Part shown: piece after piece, positions 47,054 to 56,174 of the stretch
Position numbering within the stretch: position 1 is the first letter of the stretch
Layout: each line of letters starts with the position of its first letter
Assembly (NCBI GenBank): GCA_001873065.1
Contig: MNYM01000010.1
Span: 1 to 64,000 of the forward strand
DNA: 64,000 nt
Direction of reading: 5' to 3'
From: Flavobacteriaceae bacterium CG2_30_31_66
GTDB taxonomy: Bacteria; Bacteroidota; Bacteroidia; Flavobacteriales; Flavobacteriaceae
The notes under the pieces: model-generated
Databases searched by the model: none
Told to the model about the DNA's origin: nothing
Seen by the model: only the letters and a program-made list of their open reading frames with translations
Translations under genes and position numbers: made by a program

Positions 47054-49423
47054 ATGAACTTTTGGACGAAAGTTGCTGGTATTATCTTAAGAAATCGATA
47101 CTCGGTTTTGATAATTATTGCAATCATTACAGGATTGTTGGCAACGCAAATAAGACACATGAAATTTTCATATACGGAAGCAAACCTGCTGCCAGAAAAT
47201 CATGAAGTAAATCTTGAATACAACAAATTCTTAAAAATTTTTGGTGAGGAAGGCAATTTGGTAATTCTTGGAATTAAAGATACTACCGTTTTTGGAGCAA
47301 AAACTTTTAACGCTTGGAATCATTTGATTGATGATTTTAATACATTACAAGAAATCGATTTTACAATCTCTATTGCGGATGTTCAAAAATTAAAAGCCGA
47401 CAGAAATAAAAGACAGTTTGTTTTAGAACCTCTTTTCGAAAAAGATCCAACAACGACCCAAGAAGTTTTAGCAATCAAAAAACAGCTTTTCGAAAAATTG
47501 CCTTTTTATGATAATTTGCTGTTCAATAAAAAAACGGGGACTTTACAAACTGCGATTTACATCAAAAAAGAATTGATAAATACGACTGCTCGTAGGGATT
47601 TTATTATCAATAAACTGATTCCTGTGGTTGAAAAATTCGAAAAAGAACACCAAGTTGATGTTCGAATCTCAGGAATGCCTTATATCCGAACTTTAAATGC
47701 GCAAAACATTCAGGATGAAATTTTACTCTTTGTTTTGGGTGCTTTATTGATTACAGCCGTTATTTTCTTTTTCTTTTTTAGATCATTTAGAGCCACCTTT
47801 ATCACTCTCTTAGTGGTGATGATTGGCGTCACTTGGGCTTTGGGATTTATTGGTTGGTTTCGTTATGAAATTACCGTTTTATCTGCATTAATTCCACCTT
47901 TAATCATTGTAATTGGTGTTCCAAATGCGGTTTTTCTTATTAATAAATACCAACAAGAAGTAAAAAAACACGGCAATCAAGCAAAATCTTTGCAACGCGT
48001 GATTACCAAAGTTGGAAATGCCACTTTGATGACCAACATTACAACCGCTGCTGGTTTTGCAACTTTTATTTTTGTAAAAAGTAGTTTGTTGCGCGAATTT
48101 GGGATTTTGGCTTCACTAAATATCATTAGTATTTTTATTCTGGCATTGTTGATTATTCCGATTATTTATAGTTTTATGCCACTTCCAAAACCAAAACATT
48201 TGAACCATCTTGAAACACAGTGGATTGAAAATGTGGTGAATTGGATGGAAAAAACGGTTAGAGATCGAAGAATTACCATTTATTTTACTTCGGTCATCAT
48301 CATTATTTTAGGAATTATTGGAGTATATCAAATACGAGTTTCTGGAAGTTTAATTGAAGACATGCCAAAAAGTATGGATTTCTATAAAGACATAAAGTTT
48401 TTTGAAGACGAATTTGGCGGCATCATGCCTTTAGAAATTTTGATAGATACCAAGAAAGAAAAAGGCGTCATGAAATTATCTACCTTAAAAAAGATGGATA
48501 AAATTCATGAAAGTATTGAAACTTTTCCTGAATTGTCAAAACCTATTTCGGTAGTAAATTTGGTCAAATACTCCAAACAAGCTTACTATAAAGGCAATCC
48601 CAAATACTATCAATTGCCCACAAGTCAAGAACAAAATTACATTTTTTCCTATTCAAAAAATTCAAGTAACAACTCAGGAATGTTGAAGAGTTTTGTAGAT
48701 TCTACAGGACGTTATGCACGCATCACAACATTTATGAAAGACATTGGAACAGAAAAAATGGACGACATTCAAGAACGAATCCAAACTGTTATTGACAAGG
48801 AATTTGACAAAGATAAATATACAGTTACCCTAACAGGAAAGGCGTTTGTTTTTATCAAAGGAACCAATTATTTGATTAATAACTTGGTAGTTTCCTTGTT
48901 ATTAGCCATCATTTTGATTGCGATTTTTATGGCTTGGATGTTTCGTTCGCCACAAATGATTTTGATTTCATTATTGCCCAATATTTTACCATTGTTGATT
49001 ACTGCTGGATTGATGGGCTTTTTAGACATTCCTATAAAACCTTCTACCATTTTGGTTTTCAGTATTGCATTTGGAATTTCGGTAGATGATACCATTCACT
49101 TTTTAGCAAAATACCGTCAAGAATTAATTGCCAATAATTGGCGTATAAAACCCTCTGTTTTTGGGGCTTTGCGTGAAACTGGCGTGAGTATGTTTTATAC
49201 TTCTATTGTGTTATTCTTTGGATTTTTAGTATTTACGTTGTCAAGTTTTGGAGGCACTATTGCTTTGGGTGGTTTGGTTTCAATTACTTTATTGTTGGCA
49301 ATGGTTTCTAATTTGTTGTTATTGCCTTCTTTATTATTGACTTTTGAGAAGAAAATTGCCAATAAAAAAATATTCAAAGAGCCTGCAATGATGATTATTC
49401 CTGAGGAAGATCAAGAGGATTAG
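47054..49423 (+). CDS. RND/MMPL-family transporter
   Basis: A 789-residue inner-membrane protein built from two similar halves, each with one helix, a large periplasmic loop and a bundle of five helices, so about 12 helices in all. Features include LPENHEVNLEYNKF near the start of loop 1 and GVPNAVFLINKYQQE and SIAFGISVDDTIHFLAKYRQE in the helix 4-5 regions. The Asp pair in the last motif fits proton coupling. The substrate is unknown; relatives export hopanoids or lipids, and this one could also be a sterol-sensing-domain type exporter. Confidence 0.92.
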   Translation: MNFWTKVAGIILRNRYSVLIIIAIITGLLATQIRHMKFSYTEANLLPENHEVNLEYNKFLKIFGEEGNLVILGIKDTTVFGAKTFNAWNHLIDDFNTLQEIDFTISIADVQKLKADRNKRQFVLEPLFEKDPTTTQEVLAIKKQLFEKLPFYDNLLFNKKTGTLQTAIYIKKELINTTARRDFIINKLIPVVEKFEKEHQVDVRISGMPYIRTLNAQNIQDEILLFVLGALLITAVIFFFFFRSFRATFITLLVVMIGVTWALGFIGWFRYEITVLSALIPPLIIVIGVPNAVFLINKYQQEVKKHGNQAKSLQRVITKVGNATLMTNITTAAGFATFIFVKSSLLREFGILASLNIISIFILALLIIPIIYSFMPLPKPKHLNHLETQWIENVVNWMEKTVRDRRITIYFTSVIIIILGIIGVYQIRVSGSLIEDMPKSMDFYKDIKFFEDEFGGIMPLEILIDTKKEKGVMKLSTLKKMDKIHESIETFPELSKPISVVNLVKYSKQAYYKGNPKYYQLPTSQEQNYIFSYSKNSSNNSGMLKSFVDSTGRYARITTFMKDIGTEKMDDIQERIQTVIDKEFDKDKYTVTLTGKAFVFIKGTNYLINNLVVSLLLAIILIAIFMAWMFRSPQMILISLLPNILPLLITAGLMGFLDIPIKPSTILVFSIAFGISVDDTIHFLAKYRQELIANNWRIKPSVFGALRETGVSMFYTSIVLFFGFLVFTLSSFGGTIALGGLVSITLLLAMVSNLLLLPSLLLTFEKKIANKKIFKEPAMMIIPEEDQED

Positions 49424-49725
49424 CAACATTGTTGTGTCTTAAAAATCAGAAAACCAATGACGTTTTATCATTGGCTTTCATCACATCTAATACAAAAAAC
49501 AAATTTTACATTTTCTTTTCCTCCTTACAATTTCGCCCTTTTTCACTTTCTACTTTAACAAACAAATACCTAAAGTCAAATGGGATGGATTAACTATTGG
49601 TTTGGTATTTATCGATTTGCATTAATTCAAATAAAACAAAAATATTTTTAGAAAGTGAACATTTTATTTTTTTTGTTTGATTATTCGTTTTTTATATGAT
49701 GTAAATTTATAAACGAATTTGTATT

Positions 49726-49756
49726 TAAAATATACCTACAAATAGGTAATTTTCAG
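49726..49756. repeat. 31-bp repeat, copy 1 (contains near-palindrome)
   Basis: Identical to 53046-53076 at 30 of 31 positions. Its core TACCTACAAATAGGTA is an imperfect 16-bp palindrome. It directly adjoins repeat copy A. At copy 2 the same sequence lies upstream of a minus-strand gene, so it may be a promoter or operator module whose gene has been lost here. Confidence 0.75.
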
Positions 49757-49757
49757 G

Positions 49758-50000
49758 TCAATTACGCTTCTATTCACGTTTGATGAGTAATCTACCCGTT
49801 TCGTTACTTATAAAGTTTGTTCTTATTGACTGTTTTTTGGATACCATAATTAACTGTTGGGGTACATTACTTATCTGATGGAGTTCATTACTCCTATTGT
49901 TGGCTATTTTAAACCATTTTTGGGGTTCACTACCCTAAATAATGGTTATCAAACCCCAAATTTTCTATTTTTTACTCCAATGGACTATTCTTGAACCGCG
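49758..50000. repeat. 243-bp direct repeat, copy A
   Basis: Matches 52230-52472 along its length. The last 81 bp (49920-50000) differ from copy B at only 3 positions; the first part is more diverged. It contains short hairpins such as GGAGTTCATTACTCC, and TTTGGGGTT facing AACCCCAAA. The genes at 50231-52027 lie between the two copies. Confidence 0.8.
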
Positions 50001-50230
50001 AATTAGAATAATACCTTAGTGGTTTCATTTAATTTGCTATTTTACAGATTTAAAATCATTGTAAGAAAGGATTGCCCAAATTCTCAAATTATAAAAAATG
50101 ATTTGTTCATTTAAAAACATCAATCATATTCTGCATGAAATCTATTTTTTAGTTACATTCAATATCTAAGTTAATTTAAATAAAATTTACTAAAAACCCT
50201 TTTTAAGGATGCGACATCAAAAATTTAATC

Positions 50231-50710
50231 ATGGCTAGAAATACAAAATATTGGGAAAAACGCTTGGGAACAGAAACCACTGATTCAGGTTTTCAAGAGC
50301 ACATGGATTTTTGAGGATTGCCTGAATTAAACGATGCTGGTTTGGCATACTATTTAAGAGATGTTATAGGCATCAATATGCTTGATTTAAATGAAACTGA
50401 AATCACAAACGAAGCTATTAAAATATTGACAACGCTTCTCTATATAGATGAATTGCAATTAAAAGGTTGTGTTAAAATTGATGATGCCTGCATACCCGAT
50501 TTAAACAAATTAGTTAGTCTGAAATTTTTGCACCTAAAAGATACCAGCATTACTATTGATGGTATTTTGCAATTAAAAGATTTAACAGACCTTAGTACTC
50601 TTTTATTTTCGGTGGATGACATAGCCGTGATAAAAGACAAAATGCTCCTGTTGCAAGAAATGTTGCCCGATTGTAATTTTGTCGTAAACGGAACACCTTA
50701 CGTTTTTTAA
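50231..50710 (+). pseudogene. Leucine-rich-repeat-like protein gene with one in-frame TGA
   Basis: The frame from ATG 50231 (MARNTKYWEKRLGTE) runs to TAA at 50708-50710 with a single TGA at 50312-50314, codon 28. After the stop the same frame continues GLPELNDAGLAYYLRD, then repeats such as GINMLDLNETEITNEAI and LKFLHLKDTSITIDGIL, which look like leucine-rich repeats. The upstream 27 codons clearly belong to the same protein. It may be a recent nonsense mutation, a sequencing error, or a read-through stop. It lies 1 bp before the next gene. Confidence 0.65.
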
Positions 50711-50711
50711 A

Positions 50712-51242
50712 ATGAACTTAAGCACCCTCTACAACTCAACACAATATGACCACTTATTAACGGATGGAAATTGGCAAAAAGCCGATTTTTATGAGTTGGA
50801 TACCAGTAGTTCTTTTTGGAACAAAGCCATAGTGGTTGCATTGCCAAAAAAAGTTGCAAAAACGACTACTGAAGCACTTATTTATGCACTCCAAAAACAA
50901 GCCAAAGCACTGCGTATTTGGGAAGCTGAGTGGAAAACCACCACGCCAACATTAAAAAGTTTCATACACTTTTTTATAGCAGAAAAAGGGTTTACCAATA
51001 CCCAAGGTAAGCCAATAGCGATTGAAGATTTTTGGAAAAAATACAGCGCAACTATAGCAGGAATAACTGGCGAAATTGGTTTTGAATTTACGAAGAATAA
51101 CGAAACGATCCCTTTTTTTAATTTGCTAAACAAAAAAGAACTAACACAAGTTATTTGCTTTGATGACAATTGGGAAGAACACAATTTTTTAGTAGAAACT
51201 AAAACCAGTTGGGTGCTATATCATTGGAGTTCGGTGGTGTGA
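50712..51242 (+). CDS. Hypothetical protein, 176 aa
   Basis: Starts with ATG one base after the stop of the leucine-rich ORF, so the two were one transcript. The sequence MNLSTLYNSTQYDHLL leads into a mixed alpha/beta region with many Trp (WEAEWKTTTP, WVLYHWSSVV at the end). No signal peptide, membrane segment or known motif. It could be a soluble partner, or an immunity-type protein for a toxin, but this is only inferred from the accessory setting and its pairing with a repeat protein. Confidence 0.65.
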   Translation: MNLSTLYNSTQYDHLLTDGNWQKADFYELDTSSSFWNKAIVVALPKKVAKTTTEALIYALQKQAKALRIWEAEWKTTTPTLKSFIHFFIAEKGFTNTQGKPIAIEDFWKKYSATIAGITGEIGFEFTKNNETIPFFNLLNKKELTQVICFDDNWEEHNFLVETKTSWVLYHWSSVV

Positions 51243-51327
51243 ATAAAGTTTTGAGTTAGTAAATAGTGTATCTTTACAACACGTACAAAATTTTTATAAA
51301 AACTACGTATTATATTAAATCATTATC

Positions 51328-51335
51328 TATCTTTG
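51328..51335 (+). promoter_or_regulatory. -7 box TATCTTTG upstream of the toxin-antitoxin pair
   Basis: Fits TAnnTTTG, 19 bp before the antitoxin ATG. The upstream -33 region has no clear TTG. Confidence 0.5.
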
Positions 51336-51354
51336 CTATCTTAAAAAGAACGTT

Positions 51355-51603
51355 ATGAGTACTAAATTGACCTTAACAATTGATGAAACAATCATCGAGA
51401 AAGCTAAAAAGTATGCTAAAACTAAAGAAAATAGTTTGTCAAATATTATTGAAAATTATTTAAAAGTTTTAGTAAATGATAATCCTACAAATAAAGAGGA
51501 ATTACCGCCGATTGTAAAATCATTAAAAGGTTCATTCTCTGCTGATGCTAAATTCGATTACAAGAAAGAATTGACAAAAAAACTTTCTGAAAAATACCTA
51601 TAA
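51355..51603 (+). CDS. Antitoxin, DUF6364-like
   Basis: An 82-residue protein with a ribbon-helix-helix-type N-terminus, STKLTLTIDETIIEKAKKYAK, followed by NSLSNIIENYLK. This is the DUF6364 pattern found before PIN toxins. The C-terminal tail, with KSLKGSF and a Lys/Asp-rich end, probably wraps the toxin. The stop is 1 bp before the PIN gene. It likely binds its own promoter. Confidence 0.85.
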   Translation: MSTKLTLTIDETIIEKAKKYAKTKENSLSNIIENYLKVLVNDNPTNKEELPPIVKSLKGSFSADAKFDYKKELTKKLSEKYL

Positions 51604-51604
51604 A

Positions 51605-52027
51605 ATGAAAAATGTACTCATTGACACCGATGTTATTTTAGACTTTTTCCTTGATAGAGAACCTTTTTCAGAAAATGCGGCAAACATTCTAGCTTTATGC
51701 GAAAAAAAGGGAATCATTGGTTATGTAACCCCTGTAATTGTTAGTAATGTATATTATCTATTAAGTCAAAAAGCCAAACAAGAAAAAGTGATAGAAAAAC
51801 TAAAATTGTTACTATCCATTTTAGAAATTCTAGTAATTGATAAAAACGCTATTGTAGTAGCTTTGAATTCTGACTTTAAAGACTTTGAAGATGCTTTACA
51901 AAACTATGCAGCTGAATTGAGTGGAGAAATCAATTTAATTATTACAAGAAACACTAAAGATTACAAAAAAAGTAATCTTGGCGTGATGAGCCCCGAAGAT
52001 TTTTTGAAGCTAAATTTTTTGAATTAA
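51605..52027 (+). CDS. PIN-domain ribonuclease toxin (VapC-like)
   Basis: A 140-residue PIN nuclease. The acidic residues of the site are Asp7 in LIDTDVILDFF, a middle Glu/Asp, and Asp in FKDFEDALQ, then ITRNTKDYKKS at the end. Length is typical for the VapC class. It is the second gene of the pair with DUF6364-like antitoxin. RNA target unknown. Confidence 0.88.
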   Translation: MKNVLIDTDVILDFFLDREPFSENAANILALCEKKGIIGYVTPVIVSNVYYLLSQKAKQEKVIEKLKLLLSILEILVIDKNAIVVALNSDFKDFEDALQNYAAELSGEINLIITRNTKDYKKSNLGVMSPEDFLKLNFLN

Positions 52028-52120
52028 AACAGAAATAACGTTGGATTTTATACTATTGGTGTATGTCTTCAAACTAAAGTGCACTTTATCTAAGATAGTG
52101 CTTATTTGACTTGAAGTATT

Positions 52121-52234
52121 CTATTCTACTTGATTTCCTTTTTTGTCAAATTTTAATATTTTATCACCATATTTCTTAGTTTCTTCATAAAAGTAACCAT
52201 CCTTATATATTATTTTTTTATATTTTATTGTCAA
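52121..52234 (-). pseudogene. 3' fragment of a lost gene ending at repeat B
   Basis: On the minus strand a 37-codon open frame reads TIKYKKIIYKDGYFYEET, then KKYGDKILKFDKKGNQVE and TAG at 52121-52123. It has the repeated aromatic/Gly rhythm of MORN-like or YD-like strands. Its upstream side stops at the edge of repeat copy B (52230), where a stop codon follows, so the body of the gene has been cut off there. Confidence 0.45.
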
Positions 52235-52472
52235 TTACGCTTCCAATTACGTTTGGTAATCAACCTATTAGTATAGTTAATTATACATATTGTTTTTCTT
52301 GTTAAAATGTTGGGTGTTATAATTATACTTTTAGGTAAGTTAGTTATCTGTCGAGGGTATTTACTTCTCCAGTCAAGTATTTTAAATAAAATTTGGGGTT
52401 CACTACCCTAACTGATGGTTATAAAACCCCAAATTTTCTATTTTTTACTCCAATGGACTATTCTTGAACCGC
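52230..52472. repeat. 243-bp direct repeat, copy B
   Basis: The counterpart of 49758-50000, same orientation and same length. The last 81 bp (52392-52472) are 78/81 identical to copy A. It sits immediately after the stop of the gene at 52484-52972 on the minus strand, so it may be that gene's 3' region, duplicated at copy A. Confidence 0.8.
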
Positions 52473-52483
52473 AAGTTTTATAT

Positions 52484-52972
52484 TTAGGAATCCACTTGTG
52501 GGGTGTTTTGGTTGTTTGAAGCAGTCCTACTAAAAAACTGTTTCAATTCATTCATTTTGTTTTCATACCCAACAGTGCCAGTGCCTGCCATAAAATTGGT
52601 GTAGGCATAGTCTGCCAATGCTGCTTGATAGTTGTCGAAATCGTGCAAGATTTTGGCGTTTTTTAACCTGGTAGTGAGGCTTTCTAGCCTTGCAATCATG
52701 CTTTCTAGATTGCCACGACTGCTATAATCGTTGGCAAATTCTGACCAATCCACATGTGGCGTTTGCAATTCGGGCTGGTTGCTGTGGTAATCTAATACTT
52801 TGTTGACAAACAATTTGTTTTGCTCGTTGATGCTTCCATACTTCCTGCGATCTTCTGAGGTAAGATTTACGTCTAAAATTGATAAAGAAGTTTCTAAGTT
52901 TGTCAATGCTTCTCTCGACGCGGTGATTTGTGGTGCCGTCAAGTGATTGTTGTTTAAATTGGAAATTGCCAT
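52484..52972 (-). CDS. Hypothetical helical protein with duplicated flanks
   Basis: A 162-residue protein, apparently cytosolic, with no signal peptide. The first 60 residues contain REALTNLETSLSILDVNLTS and EDRRKYGSINEQNKLFVNKV. The central part, DWSEFANDYSSRGNLESMIARL, has regular heptad-like hydrophobics. Later come ILHDFDNYQAALADYAYTNF and ENKMNELKQFF. No family name is recognised. The gene is framed by the 31-bp palindromic repeat upstream (53046-53076) and repeat B downstream, both of which recur at 49726-50000. It may belong to a gene family once present in tandem. Confidence 0.8.
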   Translation of the reverse strand: MAISNLNNNHLTAPQITASREALTNLETSLSILDVNLTSEDRRKYGSINEQNKLFVNKVLDYHSNQPELQTPHVDWSEFANDYSSRGNLESMIARLESLTTRLKNAKILHDFDNYQAALADYAYTNFMAGTGTVGYENKMNELKQFFSRTASNNQNTPQVDS

Positions 52973-53045
52973 AGCTTTTTTGTTTTAAGGATTATTGTTT
53001 TTTATTGTTTTTAAATCCGAAGTAAATTAAATCACAAAACCTTTA

Positions 53046-53076
53046 TTAAAATATACCTACAAGTAGGTAATTTTCA
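53046..53076 (-). repeat. 31-bp repeat, copy 2, with perfect palindrome TACCTACAAGTAGGTA
   Basis: The core 53054-53069 has arms TACCTAC and GTAGGTA around AA. It lies about 75 bp upstream of the minus-strand hypothetical gene, which suits an operator. Copy 1 at 49726-49756 differs by one base in the right arm. Confidence 0.7.
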
Positions 53077-53137
53077 TAAAAAAACAACCCAAAAAGAACA
53101 ACTATATTTTCCTTTATCGTTTTTCAATCAAAAAAAG

Positions 53138-53145
53138 TATCTTTA
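53138..53145 (+). promoter_or_regulatory. -7 box TATCTTTA upstream of asnS
   Basis: Close to TAnnTTTG (last base A), 48 bp before the asnS ATG. Confidence 0.4.
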
Positions 53146-53193
53146 CACTCGTTTCAGAAAAAGAATATTTTACATCCATCAAATTGATAAAAA

Positions 53194-54627
53194 ATGACAG
53201 AAAAGAGCGTTGTTGAAATTTTAGATTCAGGGAGTATTTCTCAAGAAATTATACTAAAAGGTTGGGTTAGAACCTTTAGAAGCAATCGTTTTATTGCTTT
53301 GAATGATGGTTCTACCATCAAAAATATTCAATGTGTCATTGACTTTGAAAAAACTCCCGAAGAAACTTTGAAAAGAATTACTACTGGCGCTGCAATTGCT
53401 GTCTATGGTATCATTGTTGAAAGTCAAGGAAAAGGACAATCTGTAGAAATTCAAGTTTCTAAAATTGAGATTCTAGGGGATTCCAATCCTGAAGAATATC
53501 CTATTCAGCCTAAAAAACACAGCTTCGAATTTTTAAGAGAAAATGCCCATTTGCGCACACGAACCAATACGTTTGGTGCTGTAATGCGTGTGCGATCGAA
53601 ACTGTCTTTTGCGGTTCATAAATATTTTCAAGAAAACGGATTTAACTACGTAAACACACCAATCATCACAGGTTCTGATGCAGAAGGTGCAGGAGAAATG
53701 TTTCGAGTAACTACGTTTCATGACAACAAATCTCCATTGACCGAAGATGGAAAAATCGATTATTCGAAAGACTTTTTTGGGAAAGAAACCAATTTAACGG
53801 TTTCTGGTCAGTTAGAGGCAGAAGCGTATGCCATGTCTTTGGGAAAAGCCTATACTTTTGGACCCACTTTTCGTGCTGAAAACTCAAATACCACTAGACA
53901 TTTAGCAGAGTTTTGGATGATTGAACCTGAAGTTGCCTTTATGGATTTGGAGGGAAATATGGATTTGGCAGAAGATTTTATCAAATCAGTATTGAAATAT
54001 GCATTGGAATTTTGCAAAGATGATTTGGAATTTTTAGACCAACGTTTGGCAGAAGAAGACAAATCTAAACCAATGAACGAGCGCAGTGAAATGAGTTTAT
54101 TAGCAAAATTGCGTTTTGTGGTTGACAACGATTTTAAACGAGTTTCTTATACAGAAGCCATTGATATTTTAAGAAATTCAACCCCAAACAAAAAGAAAAA
54201 GTTTCAGTATCCCATCAATGATTGGGGGGCAGATTTGCAATCAGAACACGAGCGTTTTTTGGTAGAAACACACTTCAAATGTCCTGTGATTTTGTTTGAT
54301 TATCCTGCCAATATCAAAGCATTTTACATGCGCTTGAATGATGATGGAAAAACAGTGCGAGCCATGGATGTGCTATTTCCTGGCATTGGAGAAATTGTGG
54401 GTGGAAGTCAAAGAGAAGAACGTTATGACGTTTTGGTCGCAAAAATGAAAGCGCTTGGCATTGAAGAAGAAGATTTGTGGTGGTATCTTGATTTGCGAAA
54501 ATATGGCACTGCAGTGCACTCAGGTTTTGGGTTGGGATTTGAGCGTTTGGTGCAATTTACAACAGGAATGAGTAATATTCGCGACGTTATTCCTTTTCCA
54601 AGAACCCCTCAAAATGCGGAATTTTAA
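53194..54627 (+). CDS. asnS: Asparaginyl-tRNA synthetase
   Basis: A 477-residue class IIb synthetase. The N-terminal OB fold ([19 protein letters not shown]) binds the anticodon. The catalytic domain has motif 2 ([25 protein letters not shown]) split across the conserved FRAE and E-F-W-M core, and motif 3 [12 protein letters not shown]. Presence of asnS shows direct Asn-tRNA charging. A terminator follows at 54651. Confidence 0.98.
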   Translation: MTEKSVVEILDSGSISQEIILKGWVRTFRSNRFIALNDGSTIKNIQCVIDFEKTPEETLKRITTGAAIAVYGIIVESQGKGQSVEIQVSKIEILGDSNPEEYPIQPKKHSFEFLRENAHLRTRTNTFGAVMRVRSKLSFAVHKYFQENGFNYVNTPIITGSDAEGAGEMFRVTTFHDNKSPLTEDGKIDYSKDFFGKETNLTVSGQLEAEAYAMSLGKAYTFGPTFRAENSNTTRHLAEFWMIEPEVAFMDLEGNMDLAEDFIKSVLKYALEFCKDDLEFLDQRLAEEDKSKPMNERSEMSLLAKLRFVVDNDFKRVSYTEAIDILRNSTPNKKKKFQYPINDWGADLQSEHERFLVETHFKCPVILFDYPANIKAFYMRLNDDGKTVRAMDVLFPGIGEIVGGSQREERYDVLVAKMKALGIEEEDLWWYLDLRKYGTAVHSGFGLGFERLVQFTTGMSNIRDVIPFPRTPQNAEF

Positions 54628-54650
54628 GTTCATAAAACGTTCATAAAAAC

Positions 54651-54686
54651 AATCGTCATTCTCACAAGAATGGCGATTTTATTTTT
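54651..54686 (+). terminator. Terminator downstream of asnS
   Basis: AATCGTCATTC pairs with GAATGGCGATT, one G-T position, 6-nt loop, followed by TTATTTTT. It lies 24 bp after the asnS stop. Confidence 0.8.
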
Positions 54687-54697
54687 ATCTTAATTCA

Positions 54698-54705
54698 TAT
54701 CTTTG
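54698..54705 (+). promoter_or_regulatory. -7 box TATCTTTG immediately before rpoN
   Basis: Fits TAnnTTTG. It ends only 5 bp before the rpoN ATG at 54711, so transcription would begin at or next to the start codon. Confidence 0.5.
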
Positions 54706-54710
54706 TGATT

Positions 54711-56174
54711 ATGTTAAAACAAGGTTTACAATTCAAACTCTTACAAAAATTATCTCCTCAACAAATTCAGTTGATGAAGTTGATTCAATTGCCTACACAA
54801 GCTTTTGAAGAACGACTCAAAGAAGAATTGGAAGAAAATCCTGCACTTGATGACGGAAAAGAAGAATCAGAAAACTATGATGATGACTTATCAAACGAGT
54901 TTGATGATGATAATGATTCTGAAAAAATCAATGCGGATGACATCAATATTGACGAATATTTGAGCGATGATGAAGTGCCCAGTTATAAAACACAGGCAAA
55001 TAATTATTCGGCTGACGATGAAGAAAAAAATGTGCCTTATGAAGCCGGAATTAGCTTTCATCAGTCATTGAAAAATCAGTTAAATACTTTTCGTTTGACA
55101 GATGAAGAGTTTGCAATTGCTGAACATTTGGTGGGAAGTATTGATGATAGTGGTTATATCCGAAGAGAAATTATTGATTTGGTCGATGATTTGGCATTTT
55201 CTGCAAATGTTTTCACGAATGAAGAAGAAGTTGTTCGAATTTTAACAACAGTAGTGCATCATTTAGACCCTATTGGAGTGGGTGCAAGAGATTTAAAAGA
55301 GTGTTTGGTGATTCAATTAAAAGCGAAAGAATCTAACAAAATTAGGAGCTTATCCATTGATATTCTCGAAAATGCTTTTGACCATTTTGTAAAAAAACAC
55401 TACACCAAGTTGCAAGAAAAATATGGAATTTCGGAAGATGAATTGAAATTGGTCAACACCGAAATTTCGAAACTAAATCCAAAACCAGGAAGTTCTTATG
55501 CTGGAAATAACAAATTTGCTGAACAAATTGTGCCTGATTTTTCGATTAAAATTATAGATGGAGAATTGGATTTAACCTTAAATTCTAGAAACGCACCTGA
55601 GTTGCATATTTCAAAAGAATATAGCAATATGATGAAAGGATATCAAGAAGCAACTGCTAAAAGTCAGTCTCAAAAAGATGCGGTATTCTTCATTAAACAG
55701 AAATTGGATGCTGCTAAATGGTTTATTGATGCGATTAAACAGCGTCAACAAACGTTGTTGGTGACCATGAATGCGATTATGAACTATCAATATGACTATT
55801 TTTTAACGGGTGATGACCGAAAGTTAAAACCGATGATTTTGAAAGACATTGCTGATGAAATCAGTATGGATATTTCTACCATTTCAAGGGTGGCAAGTAG
55901 CAAATATGTTTCTACTCCTTATGGCACAAAATTGATCAAAGAATTTTTTTCAGAATCTATGAAAAATGATCAAGGAGAAGATGTTTCCACAAAAGAAATA
56001 AAGAGTATTTTAGAATCTGTTATTGGCGATGAAAATAAAAAAAGACCACTAACTGACGAAAAATTAGCTGAAATTCTGAAAGAAAAAGGGTATCCAATTG
56101 CCAGAAGAACGATTGCAAAATATAGAGAACAATTAGACATTCCTGTGGCGCGATTACGAAAAGAAATTTTGTGA
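54711..56174 (+). CDS. rpoN: RNA polymerase sigma-54 factor
   Basis: A 487-residue sigma factor for -24/-12 promoters, needing an ATPase activator. ATG 54711 gives MLKQGLQFKLLQKLSPQQIQ, the Gln/Leu-rich region I that binds the activator. A very acidic region II follows (about 45-95). The core-binding domain and helix-turn-helix come next, with ISMDISTISRVASSKYV. The C-terminal RpoN box ARRTIAKYR reads the -24 element. A GTG at 54705 would add two residues and is less likely. Partner activator at 15346. The stop overlaps the next start by 4 bp. Confidence 0.97.
   Translation: MLKQGLQFKLLQKLSPQQIQLMKLIQLPTQAFEERLKEELEENPALDDGKEESENYDDDLSNEFDDDNDSEKINADDINIDEYLSDDEVPSYKTQANNYSADDEEKNVPYEAGISFHQSLKNQLNTFRLTDEEFAIAEHLVGSIDDSGYIRREIIDLVDDLAFSANVFTNEEEVVRILTTVVHHLDPIGVGARDLKECLVIQLKAKESNKIRSLSIDILENAFDHFVKKHYTKLQEKYGISEDELKLVNTEISKLNPKPGSSYAGNNKFAEQIVPDFSIKIIDGELDLTLNSRNAPELHISKEYSNMMKGYQEATAKSQSQKDAVFFIKQKLDAAKWFIDAIKQRQQTLLVTMNAIMNYQYDYFLTGDDRKLKPMILKDIADEISMDISTISRVASSKYVSTPYGTKLIKEFFSESMKNDQGEDVSTKEIKSILESVIGDENKKRPLTDEKLAEILKEKGYPIARRTIAKYREQLDIPVARLRKEIL

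Larger units (their letters stand above)
49424..50230. other. 807-bp gap with repeat copy A and operator-like palindrome
   Basis: No intact gene. A weak hairpin (CCAATGA/TCATTGG, about 49455-49475) may end the transporter transcript. The segment 49726-49756 matches 53046-53076, and 49758-50000 is copy A of the 243-bp repeat. The remainder is AT-rich and nothing else was recognised in it. Confidence 0.55.

Noticed and set aside
49560..49660. Short open stretch as a possible gene remnant between the transporter and repeat A
   Set aside because: No frame gives more than about 20 meaningful residues and nothing resembles a known family.
49758..50000. 243-bp repeat as an insertion-sequence end or CRISPR-like array
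   Set aside because: There are no terminal inverted repeats, no transposase and no regular short spacing; only two diverged copies exist.
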